From NCBI RefSeq assembly GCF_040807025.1, contig NC_090942.1, forward strand, positions 205,800,640 through 205,864,639: a stretch of 64,000 nucleotides of DNA. The letters are read 5' to 3'. The notes beneath the pieces are model-generated. The model saw nothing but the letters and a program-made list of their open reading frames with translations, ran no database searches and was not told the DNA's origin. The position numbers were made by a program, and so were the translations under genes. This DNA comes from Struthio camelus. Taxonomy: Eukaryota; Chordata; Aves; Struthioniformes; Struthionidae. Shown piece after piece: positions 14,301-26,358 of the stretch (positions within the stretch are counted from its first letter, which is position 1; the number at the start of each line of letters is the position of its first letter).

Positions 14301-16816
14301 CAAATACAAAAGATGTGTTGCGGATGTTTAGAGTCCTTGAAAGAGGAATGGAGCCCAAAACACTCTTTAGCAACATTGAGGATATTCTGATCACAAGACA
14401 AAACTTCTGCACTTAATTGCAAAGGAAGAGAAGAAAAGATTAATCTAGAGAGAGTTTCCCAAACAATCCTGATAGGCAGGGCAACATAAAGAGAAATATC
14501 AGTAAGCTCTCTGTAAAAAGACTGAAGCTTAGCTGAGTCTGAAATGAGAGAGAGTTGTCTTAATTGCGAATCTGAGCCCTTTCCTTGAGACTATAACAGA
14601 GTCAGCGGGCAGATTTAATTCCTTGCCCTTGTTAACGCAAAATGGAAAATTGTAACGTGGCTGGGATCCAATTGTCAATCAAAAGCCAAATTAAATGTTT
14701 AAGAATTCAGTTTTTTAATTATGATGGACTTGCCAACTCTTGTGATTGATAATGATTTTTGCAGTATGTTTCAATTTCTTCTTGCAGCACCTGGAATCAT
14801 TTTAACAAATAGATGAATATAAATGATTATGAGATTCCACTTTAAGTGAAAAGCAAATGTGTGTCTGTTGTGGTTAGAAGAGCTTGAAAATGGGACTCCT
14901 AAGGCTCAAAAGCATCAGGCAAATGACCTCTTGCCCCAGCAATTTGTGTTTCAGCTTTCAAAAAAATATTCTACTTTTCAGATCCTGAATCTCTTAAGCA
15001 TCTTGAGGTGCTTGAACTCTTAAGCAGCAATAATATCACTGTTAAGTTCATAGGTAGCTTTTGGTTATACTGCAGCTTTTATTAGGGGAATAAAGTTATT
15101 CATAACTGGATACAGTTGGACACAAGATATAGTTATAGCTTAGGTAGGTCCTACTTTTCCTTGACACTGGTGCGACAGCATCTCTCTCCATCATTCAGAG
15201 ATTTAGAGATCACCATGATGGGAACATTTAAAAGACGGAGAAATCAGGCTAGCTTTGAACTTTACAACTAAGTTTACTAAATTCTTTCAGTAGCAGCACA
15301 CTTGTAACTAGAGGGCAAATCTTACACCATATTAATCGTCATTGCTACATAGGCAAAACTCTTGGTGTTTAACAATCATGTTTTAAATTAGCTCTGCGTA
15401 TACAATGCCACAGAGCTGATAGTTTGTGTGGTTGGCTGTGGCCCCTGGTCATTCACAGTCACCGAGGTCCAGGCGATCAGACCTGAGTTTGTCAGTAAGA
15501 GAAGTCGGAGCCAAAGTGGGTTTGTCTTCTATTTGCTCTGATTTTCCTTGTTTATGCCTAACGTTTTTATGCTACTGCCCTCCTCTCCCAAAGTAGGGGG
15601 GTCTCCTCTGCTCCTGGTACTGCTCATGCTGTTTTCCTTTGACTTGCCATTCAGTCTTCCTCTCCTGCCTATTTGTAGGCCCTTAGGCTTATCCTGTCCT
15701 CTGCCCGGCAACTTTTGTTACCTGAATGCCTCCTATGTGCAATTACACTTATCTTTATTTGCCCCTTTGGTGACTGCATTGCTCATTAACTTATGAAAAA
15801 TTGTGTCTGGCTATGCTATCACAGTGTTACAAAATATTTATGTACTGCTGTTATTTCCACTATTTTAGTGTTGGGGTTGAAGGCAAGCTAATATTATTCA
15901 TATCTTGTTCAGTGCACTTTTGCTTTAAAGGTATCACAGGCCCCTGTTTTGGCTACACTGTGCAGATACGACGGTGATCTAATCTAAACGCTCATTTATC
16001 AAGGGACAACCACAACCAACAGTCCATCTGCAAGAATATGTAATTCTGTAACTGTTTGAGATATCAGAGAAGACGACACTGAAATAGATATCACAGTAAA
16101 TGAAAGAAACAGAACTCAGAGAGCCAAATTATCACCTCTCCCCCAAAAAACAAAAAAAAAAGACCGAGGGTTAAATCAAATCAAGACCAAACAATCAGAT
16201 TATTTGGTAGCAAATTCAGCCTCCTCTTGTATCTGTCAAGGTCAGCCTGCCCACAGTACTGGCTGCTTTTCGGGTTTAATGGGGACTCCTGGGAGCCTGT
16301 TGCCGGTGTCGCTTTCTGGAGCACTTTGCCCTCAGAAGGAAAGCCCTTTCCTCCATGTCTTACATCTTCCTGGGGAGGGGGGGGAGGTACAAGTGCTACG
16401 GCAGGCAAAGCAGTGATCCTAATGGCAACCTTTGATCCTTTGCTGACCCACCACCAGAGCAAGGATCTCTGAACAGAGAAAGACACTGAAGCCCTGCGGA
16501 AAAAAACAGTTCATAATGCTGAAATTAAAACCTTCAGACTACAGCTAGAACAAGCATAGGGATCTGGAGAGGGGCTGAGACAGAACTGAATCACCTCAGC
16601 CAAAATGGAGACCCAAGACATGTCCCTGAACGAGCCAAGCTGTACAACGGTGAGCACTTGAGGGCTCCTGTGTTCGTTGGACACAGTGTGTGGCCCACTG
16701 TGATGTGCCTCCTCGTGCCACAGCTGCTTGCTAGGTGCCAGCTCTCCCATCCTGCTGCCGCAGGGGCCCTGGCATCACTCTTTGAGCCTAAGTCTTACAC
16801 GGATGGGAGCAGGGCC
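5311..16816. other. Non-coding DNA, no gene supported
   Basis: No exon with convincing splice borders and family identity was found. Low-complexity features are a GAAA-rich run at 6,589-6,611, an AT-rich imperfect repeat of 'attaataaatatcat' around 9,200-9,257, and an A14 tract at 9,911-9,924. GC-rich patches lie near 11,200-11,470 and 13,140-13,420. They have open frames on both strands, as expected when stop codons are rare, and do not resemble a known protein. Confidence 0.6.
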
Positions 16817-16842
16817 AACTGCAACTACATGTAGTTGCAGTT
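16817..16842. repeat. Perfect 26-bp palindrome
   Basis: The 26 bases equal their own reverse complement, with half-site AACTGCAACTACA and no spacer. Symmetry stops exactly at both ends (C at 16,816 and C at 16,843 do not pair). It lies in otherwise ordinary non-coding DNA. It could be a dimeric protein site or the relic of a small inverted duplication; function is unknown. Confidence 0.9.
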
Positions 16843-19800
16843 CCTTTCCTTCAGGCACTGGTGATGGTTGTACAGCCATCCTCCTCGAGTGCAGCAAGAG
16901 AAGAGTCCAGCGCTTGCCCTGGAGACGAGAGACCTGGAGCCAGTTCCCTCAGCCTGAAGATGTTCAGCCGGAAGGATGTTCAACCTTCCAGTGCTGGTTT
17001 GGGGGGGATATTTTTCACTCTGCACTGTAAAACAAGACATTTGAGGCTCACAGGACTAGAGGGGCTGGGAAAAGGTTAGGACAGTAATCTAGGAATGAAG
17101 CATCATTAAGCTGGCCTGGATAAAATATCCGTTAGAGCGTGGGACAGCTCTAACACCCAGTGGGCTGCTGGGTGGCAAAGTCATGATGTTCCTCTTCGGC
17201 TCTGGGGAACAAGGTATGTGGTAACAGATCTTAAACAGAGAGCAACAGCATCTCCAATCTGTAGAGGAATTTTAATTCAGGCTCTAAGCTGGCCAAAGAC
17301 TGTGGTAGACCTTAATGCTTATCTTCAGAAATGCAAAGCTGAGACGTATCTTACCCCATTTGAAAGGGCTGGGATGGGTTGAGTGTAGCGCATAAATTAC
17401 CAGGTATAATTTTCCGTTTGTCTTGATACCTTTCCTAGGTAACTCACCTGATTGCACATTTATAGAAGTAGAAATGCAACTCTAAACACATCACATCTGC
17501 AGTGTTTTTTTGATAGAGCGGTCACCTACCTGCTGAGATCTTCAGCATTTTCTCATGGTGTCCTGTGGGGAGCCCGAGGATGAGATGGCAGCAGGGAGTT
17601 TGTGTGGGCTCAGAGCTACAATTCCTCAGCAGAGAAAGTGGTAATGCACAATCCTACAGTCCAGGGAAGTGAAGGTGGTGCCTTGACAACACCTTTCACC
17701 TCTTGGAGCAAGTCTGCTCCTTCAGCCATCCATAGACACAATGGGATCTGGCCTTACGGAGATGTTGTTGTTGTTAGCAATAAAAATAGATGAGAGTATT
17801 TGAGCCATGAATCCAATTGGTTTCCGCTTTTTCACCTAACAGGCACAAAACCCAGTGACTGTGCTGTGACATACGTCCCACACTCATGGGCTGCTGCATT
17901 ATTTCTTCTCTTGGCCACTTTTCCTGCTGCCTTGTTTCTAAAATTAAGCACCCTGGTACATCTGAGGAATCCACAGTCCTTTTGCAAAAGGAAATTTACT
18001 GACTCCACTTCAGACCATCTGTGTTTCCCTTCAACAAATGACAAAGCTTTTGGATGAGCAGCATGAGAAGTTCAGACAAGGCAGAGTTATTTACTCTTCA
18101 TTACTATTTCACATAGTGCATGTACATGCAGCCTCTGGCTAAAGAAATGGAAACGGATTTTAAAATATTGAAACTGATTAACTCTTTCGCATTTCCTTGA
18201 CATTTCTTGGACTGCAGAGAGCCCCTCTAGTGGTCAGTGGCAAAACTGTAAGTGCCTAAAACAAGACTAGATCCACCTCTTTGTCAAGAAGGTCATTAGT
18301 TGAATTTAATGTGTCAGTATGACAGTTTCCCTGGGGCCTAATTTGGCAAAAGCCCTCAAATACATTCAACTTTGTATGTGAGAAGAGTATTCTGAAATCA
18401 GCTGCTGACCCATATAGAGCTAAATATGTGTTTAGTTATAGGATGCTACAGAGTAGCTCCTTGCCTCTGGGTAGCTCAGCACGCAGTCAGGCTTTGGGTG
18501 GTGGGAAAGCACACCCTTGAGACTTCTGCTTTTATTTTATTTGTTATTTATCTTGCCACTAGACAGAAAAGTTGTTGGTGTCTAAAATCCACTGACACTG
18601 TCGAACTTTCCTTCTCTTCCCCTAGCTCCTCTAACTTCCAATTGTTCTGCAGCCCTCAGAAGACACTTAAATAAAAGTGTGCCTTTCTACTGATTTAAAT
18701 GCTGCCTGTAGTGTCTATGCTTGTCTGTAAGCACCCAGCAAGCTGCACTATGGATCCAGGTTTTTTCCGTCGAATAATTTAAGCATATTTTAACTGTCTT
18801 CTGACGCTTTTGCCACTGTGAGAAGAAATGGTTTTTAGGCCCAGACCATTTATAGAGTCATTTTTTGTTGTTGTTTAGACCCATTTCATCACCTGCATAC
18901 ATTTTGGGGTTGACTCTTCATAGTCAGATCATAACAGACAAGGACTTTTTCCACCTGAATGTGACAGCGGATTGCTTAACCAGTCTTCTCGGTGGAAGGT
19001 CATTGAATCCTTCTAATGCCTCTTGGCATATTCTGTCACTTTCCATGCTTGAAAGAGCAAGGACACCAAACTTGAGCTGTGACATTATCCTATAGGATCC
19101 TCACTGTAGAAATAATTCATCTAAACAAGTCCTTCTGCAGTCAGATAATGTCCAACTGTTTCTTAATGAGATTTTGAAGCAAGAGCTGACAGGCATCCTG
19201 TGACAGTGAAGAACATACACATACCATGGATGGCTGCTGCAAAAACTTAAGAGTGCAAAAACCTGCAGTAGTGCTGGCACAATGCTGCCTCAGCTGTGTT
19301 GCCTACAACGAGCATTGGCTGTAACTTGTACTTCTGTTGTTTGAGACTTATGGAGCACAATAGTCTGGGAAATGTGCCAAGCCTCAAGCATATATTGGAA
19401 CAGGGTTGGTGTGAATATATAACAGCAAGTTGTAGAGAATACTTTACATGCTGATCTAGCAAGGACTAACAATTGAAAAACCAAACTCTCTCTGTGTGTA
19501 TAAAGATTAGCCTTCCTTCTTCAATAAATCACGGTCTCCTGTCCTTTACATATCTGTAAACAACAGGGCTTCAGAATATCTTCCCACAGCCTACGAGAAA
19601 CTCAGGAGCTCTAGTAGAAGACTGAAATCCACAGACACAAAAAAATCCACAATATTAATGCTATAGAGAAATCAAAGTTGCTACCTAATGCAAGAGCTGG
19701 GAATTTGCGGACAATATCTGATTCTTTTTTATTATTATTTTGAAATAGAATTTTTAGAAAAAGCTTTATTAGATTATTGCAGAAGAAGAAGATATTTACA

Positions 19801-22800
19801 GTACAGAAAATATAAGCACAGTACCAATACTTTTTAACACAGAACTTTGAAGAGCGAGACTCAACCCCACCATCTTTGGATTGCAATTATCATTTCAGTC
19901 ATTTCAGTTACTGCAAACGGTTGGAGGTAAATCCCCTATGGACCCACATGCTTCATATTTAGACCTCCTTCCTTCCTTGCTAGGAGCATCTTCCTCCATG
20001 GCTATGATCTTTCTGCACTCAGGAAGCAAGTTCTTATTGGAATAAAAGTTCCTGTTTATAGCAGGCAGCTGCAGCGTCCTTACCGGTGCCCAGTGCATGA
20101 AAATATTCGTTCTGGTTCTTCTCCATCTCCAAGAACAGCAAGGAAAGCTACCTGTTTGCTCCTCTGGGCTTAGGCAACCAGAAATGTCAATGTCTTTGCC
20201 TGCCCAAGGCAGCTGCCCTTTTATATTCAGCTCCACCCAAGACTGAAGCGGATGGACAGTGAAAGTTGGATATCTCAAGTCATGTTAAAGAAAAGTTGCC
20301 TCAGCCCCTCAGCACACTCAGGAATTTCTTCTTGTCTCTTCTGGCGTCTTGCAGACTTCACAAAAGCTTTCCAAATCCTTTGTACAACTGAACTGCAGCA
20401 TGATTTTTAGTTCCTTGGAAATGCTGGACATTTGGGGGGCCTGGTGGCCCTGCGGAAGGGCTCAACCAGGTGCCCGAGCTGGCAGGCACCCCAAGAAGCC
20501 CCCTCCCAGTTGTCTGGGGCCTGTAGGTGAGACACTCTCCAGCTCCGGGGGTGGTTCTCACTGAGGCCACCAGCCGCAGCCACCTTGCTAGCTACAGTGA
20601 CTTGCAACAGCTGAGACTCCCTGGAGAGGGATCCAAAAGGGCTAAATTAGAGCTCTCTCTCCGGGGACCTGAGGGTTTGGCCTCGCTAGGCTGAAGATGA
20701 GCTTCTGTTGTATACCCCTAAGTTTTAGTCGTACAGAGAAGTGAGCAAAGAAATTATCACGCTGCTTTCTATACACGTCTTTTTTATCTTTTTTCTCCCT
20801 CCTTCCTGGAAGTATCTAGGAAGAAATGAGACCCACTGCAACAGTTTCATTGTCTTTGAAGTATTTACAGCAAATAGCTTTCCAATGTACCATTTATCAA
20901 ATGGAAAAATTGTAGCTTGGTCTTCAGTGATGCTCAGAAGCTTTGAAATTCCAATAAAGAACTTTGTTGTATATAAAGTAAATAAATGAGTTTGAATGGG
21001 AAAAAAAATCCTTTTTCTCATAGAAGCAATCTTTCTAAGCTTTCTTCTTTCTGTTTCTTTGTAATAAAAAAATCCAATACCCTATTTCAAAGACTTTCAT
21101 CCAAATGAGATTAGTAAACCTGAAAATGCTTTCCATTTTTTTTGTGATCTCTTGGCCTGAAGGTCCCTCCAGCTTTTACAAGAGTATGTGAGGTACAAGA
21201 GGTGAACAGAATAAGTAGTGCTTGAGCTGAAGAGCATGATGGAAAAGTCTCACTGGCTTTCCTGAGGTCTGAATCAGGTGCTAGAGGGAGGTTATTTTGC
21301 CAGCTATTCTGTTCCTCCCTGAGCACACTGCAAGTGCAGTTTGCAGTAAACACTAACTACTTCGCTACTGAAATTTTCACATTTCCCCAGGCTGTATTAT
21401 AAGAAAAATAAGATGTGGTACAATACTTACAGAATAGCTGAATCTATGTAAGTGTTTATAACCTCAACGAGCAGTTCTCATGAAAGGTAGTGAGAAATAA
21501 ACTGTGAGCAATTCCTCCCCAGTCCTAACAGAAGGGAGACAGGAGAAGAGACATTTTAAAATCTCACTTCAGTTGCTGGGGATTTTCTCTGGGCATTTCT
21601 TAATCCTAATGGTTTATAAGGAAAATAAAACAGTATCAAAAAAAATAGTGTTTACCAAAAGTTTGAAGAAAATATTCCTAATGGATAATGGTGCTTCCCA
21701 GCCCCTGTGTAGCCAATTTAGTGTTCCTGACATAGCCAGGTAGCTGAGATGATACAGAATGAGGCAATCTCTGATATAACATAGTCAAGCAAGCCAGTGC
21801 AAAACGCTTTTGGGGCTCTGCCTCCTCTTACGGCTTTCCTCCCACCAAGCTCATTTTAGGCTGTAGTGTATTAACTGCTTTGTACGGCTGCCGGGAATTG
21901 GCTTTTGGATGACAACATGAGGACCGTCACTTTGCTTGCATTGAAGTTCTGTGGTGGAAGTCAGGCTGGTCCTGAGGTGCAGTATCTGTGCGTCTTCCAC
22001 TACAAATATACATCTGTAGGACATTGCTCTCGTTTATAAACACTTGAAATTAGGAGAGGAGCTATGAATGATCTGTCTCCTTGGATATCCATTTATTAGT
22101 ATAGCTACACTGCAGACTGTGGAGTACCACAGGATTCCCATAGATTGACTACCTGAAGTTGCCTTGCTAGATTTTTACCTTTTATACCACCGTGAAATCA
22201 TAATGCAGTCTCTTTAGGCACTGTACAAATCCCCATATCCTTTGGCAGCCTTGGTTTGTCACAGCTCATGCTGTTCCTATAGGAAGGCACCACACTCTCG
22301 TCAATCCCATGTTGGTCCTGAGCATCATGTGCTGCAAAAACCTGGGCTAAGGTTTATGCAGAATGCAGAAAAAAATTATGTGGAAAACCTTCCTCTTAAG
22401 AAGACAACTGTTTTATATTTGAAGCCATGTTCACTGTGTTACTGACCTTTGGGGAACAGCTGTGTCACTCTTCACCAGTGCTGAAGAGGCACCATTTACG
22501 CTGCTCCTCCCCTTTCCTAGTGCACTACTACTTCTGTGCCCTTTTTGGATCGCTTCACTGACCAGTCCCTAGTGGTATGAAGAGTGAATGCTCAGGACCA
22601 ATGTTTATCTCCTGCTGGTTTCAGTGAAACAGAGTTTGTTCACTCTTACGTACACCAAACAGGTGAGCACTATTTTAAAATTTGCCATTGCAGTGTGAGG
22701 GACTGTGATACCTTGCAGGGTCCCATTTGCAGTCTGGCTCTGAGGGGCATGGCGACAACAGCTGAATTACTGAGCAGCTTCTTCTCTTACAGTGATGTCT

Positions 22801-25800
22801 CCATGGTTTGAGCACTAGCATCCACGTGATGCTACTGTCTGTTCTCAGCTCAGCTGTGCTGTTTGTCTGTTGTGCTCCATACTGATTCTTAGGAGGATCT
22901 GCCTCATTGCGGTCGCTGTGGAGACCCTGTGGAGAATTATGTGGTGGAAAAGGTGCCTAGGTATTCCTATGCCAATGCCAGATAGCACTGAGAAAATGTT
23001 GAAAATTAGGAAGAAAAAGGAACTGTTGCACTTGTCAGCTGATGTGGGTTGATGGAGGACTTCTGACTGCAGTGAAGCACAGTAACTTGCACCAGACTGA
23101 TTAGATGTGTGTGTAAATGGTGCAGTGGGGCTCAAAGAAGTTGGGCTTTGCTGCCTGCAGCCCTGGCTGGTGGCAGTGCAGGGGCCCCTTCCTGGGGCAG
23201 CTTCCACCAGCGGGCAGAGCGCCCTGATGTGCAGCAGTGGCTGCAAGGATGCCAGAGCCATGAGGCACTCTGGTGTATGCTGCTCTGGCTGCCTGGGGCT
23301 AGGCCATGAGTCTCTCTTCTGCCTGCTCTGGGAAGCAGATTTCAAGCATCAACGTGGGCAGCTTGAGGGATTGCAGCCCACCTTGGGAAGAGGGACTACT
23401 CTCCTTACCTGGGTGGATGTATGAAGTTTCACCCAAACCAGCAGGAGATAAATTTTGGTCCTGAGCGTTCACTCTTCACACTACTAGGGACAGGTCAGGT
23501 CTCAAGACTCAAGGGAGTGATCCAAGAAGGGCACAGAAGTAATAGTGCACTACAAAGGGGAGGAGCAGGGTAGCTGGTACCTCTTCAACACAGGTCTGTG
23601 ACACAGCTGTTCCCATTAGGGTTCTGAACCTATTGCTCAGGGTCTGCGCATGCAGCTGGTGCTAGTTCTGCGTTTGAAGAGCGCTTGGCACAAAGGGCTT
23701 CTTGGCTACGTGCCCAAGCGCTACAAATCACAACAGCAGAAGAATGCAGCGTTCTTTCCTTCATAGTCATCCTTTGCCACAGGATTAGGACTTTACACTT
23801 CTTCTAGTGCTTCATTAATCCCAGGAGGTGACATCCTATTAAACGTCCTTATCACGTTCCCGAAGTTTATTTTGCAAATATTTCATGGACAGTAAATTGA
23901 ACAGCTGTTCCCTTGAGACACTGTTAATAGCTTAGACCCACTCTGCTGGGATTCCCATTTTTCCACTCCAGTTCTGTGACTGTCTTAACTCTGCCCATCT
24001 TCTGAATTATCGATGAGCAGAAGGTGCTGCTTTCTCTCAAGTACAATTTTATACCTTGTTTTGTATCTCAGTCCTCAGGTGCACGAATAAAGGTCTCCTA
24101 CTACATGGAGGAGATTTAGGGTGCTGGGCAGAGAATAGGAATACTCCAGAAACAGGTGGCAATATATCCCGTGTGGTACAGTTCTTTTCTTGTCAACTTT
24201 AGACACAGTGGGGGAGCTCAGTGTTTACCTCTGAGGTAGGGAAAGGGGAAGGATATCATGTTCTCACAGAACAAGAGCTCTTCTTCCATGGCTGAGCAAA
24301 ACAAAGAGGGAGGGAATGGCTGCCTATGGGGATGTTTACCTCTGTTCTCCCTGCTTCTTGGACATGGTCCCTGAGCGCTGTTGACCTCTTTGCAAGTACT
24401 TTGGGCCAAACATCACTTTCTTAGACACTGTGACTTGCTGGTCACCAGCTTCCCTGAACCTGAATAAACCACTGCTTATTTCTTTGCAACCAGGCTTAGT
24501 GCATTTTCTCTGTCAGGTCACTGTCAGGACAAGACCTTTTTCTTCTAAGTCAAATGCCTTAGGAGAGAGTAGGCAGGTGAAGGCATGTCGATTCATGCTG
24601 CTGGGGGGACCAAGCAGGCTAGTTTGCTCAGAGTATCCCTCACACCCTGTTCCCTCCGCCCCCACTCTTCTCCATTGCTCCTTGGCTGACATTTCTCTTG
24701 TACCTCCCCTTCTCGCAGGCAGGTCATACCCAAGCCATGTGCTGGCAAACCTCGGGAAATAATTGGCACAGAACCAATTTCTTATTACAAGGAGAACAGC
24801 ACGTAGGAAATGGCATGACCTAGCAAGGTTCATGAGTCCTTATTCCCAGGTAATCATTAAACAAGCACCAACCCCTGCTAGCGCATCAGGGGTTATAAAA
24901 CTGAACTTTAGCTCAAGATAATGAAGCGATATGCCCCTAATTTTTTCTGGGATAACAAGTTTCTTGTCTGACACAGCACAGGTTGCTGCTTCTATCCAAG
25001 AGAATAGTGGGCCCCACAGGAACTATGCAGAAGATCAAAGCATGCTTCACCAACAGCACCTTCTGGATTAAAAGATGCTTTTGCTAGCCAAGACTGGCAC
25101 AGGTCAATGTCATGTCATCCAGCATTACCGGTTTACTAGGTGTAAGGTGGTTACTAGGTCCTATGGGCAAAGTACTACTTTGGTTAGTAGGATCAGGAGT
25201 GTGTCAACCTGCTTGCATGACTATCAGGGAAGAGTTATGATGGAGAAGGAATTCATGCTTGCTGCCAGTACAGCCAGAGCCGATATCAGGAAAGTGTCTC
25301 CTCTGACTCACGGTGGAAGGTGCCAGGTAAAACTTCTTCCAGTTAATGAAGAACTAGAAGAGACTTCAGAGAGGGGGCAGATGCCAGACAGATGCATTCA
25401 GCCACTGTTTGCAACACAGCTCTTGCAAGCAGAGCATCTTATAACCATGCATGCATTCATCTCTCCCAGGCGGTATAGGTTAATTGCCTTCCTGATAACT
25501 GCTGTCACTAGGTGTTCACTACCAGGTTCCCAAGGTCCAAGTAGTTTAAAGTGAAATGATGGAAATAAATAATGGTCATCTTCAAAGGACCATGCTTCCA
25601 TCTTCCAACACTCGATGGCTCATTCATTTTTTCTATAGGTTCATCACAGAGCTCCAGGACCTTCCCTCTCCCATTCTGAAACTACTGCTCCACTAGTGAG
25701 CTCCCTACATGAGCGGCCTGACCTGCCACCAGTCCTGTGACTGGTCTCCTCAGTCACACCTGAGGAGATCTGTGCACACCCTACCACAGTAAAAGGACAC

Positions 25801-26329
25801 AACAACCCTCCATCCTCCTTTAACTTGGTTTGTGAGCATACATGTGAGCAGTGTGGCCAATTTTATCTAGAGTATCTGTTCCACCAATTGGAAGCGCGAT
25901 GCCCTGTACAGGGAACCAGCATATACCAACTGCTGGTGGGAATGGACCTCTGTCAGCACCCCTGCCATGCACAGGTCATGCTGCTGCCAGCCTCGGTCTG
26001 CACATAGCACCTTGGACATGGAGATATCATTTTGGAACGTGCCCTGACAAAGTCACACAGTTCTTTCCGGGTGTAGGTAATATGCTGAAAGGCTGAGCTT
26101 GGAAATCCAAAGCTACTCTTAAGGAAGGCAGCTGCAACCACTGACGCAGCGTGATAAGGCTAGCACCTCACAGACTACTGAAGGGTGGAGAGAAGGCCCC
26201 AGGGGGCTGGGGACCTGGCCCCAGCTGCCACAGACACTGAATCTGCGCACTGGTGATTCAGCTGTGCACTGCAGCAGATTTGGTCTTAGTGGTTGTTGCC
26301 TAATGAAGCCCTTGGAGGGTAAAAACAAA
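16843..26329. other. Non-coding DNA, no gene supported
   Basis: No gene is supported. GC-richer patches near 20,430-20,600 and 23,140-23,330 give open frames on both strands, including a 166-codon frame on the - strand at 22,845-23,345. The translations are low in hydrophobic pattern and match no family I recognise. A 159-codon + strand frame at 25,075-25,554 is the cleanest ORF here, but it has no recognisable domain, no codon-level support and no identifiable neighbours. Confidence 0.55.
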
Positions 26330-26358
26330 CAATTTCCTATTTCAGAAATAGGAAATTG
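26330..26358. repeat. Near-perfect inverted repeat, 14-bp arms, 1-base centre
   Basis: Left arm CAATTTCCTATTTC (26,330-26,343) and right arm GAAATAGGAAATTG (26,345-26,358) are exact reverse complements around a single A at 26,344. Pairing ends at the outer bases. The AT-rich arms could extrude as a cruciform or bind a dimeric factor. No transposon ends or coding sequence adjoin it. Confidence 0.9.

Noticed and set aside
22845-23345. 166-codon - strand ORF
   Set aside because: GC-rich patch, overlapping open frames on the + strand, low-complexity Ser/Gln/Pro/Leu translation and no family resemblance.
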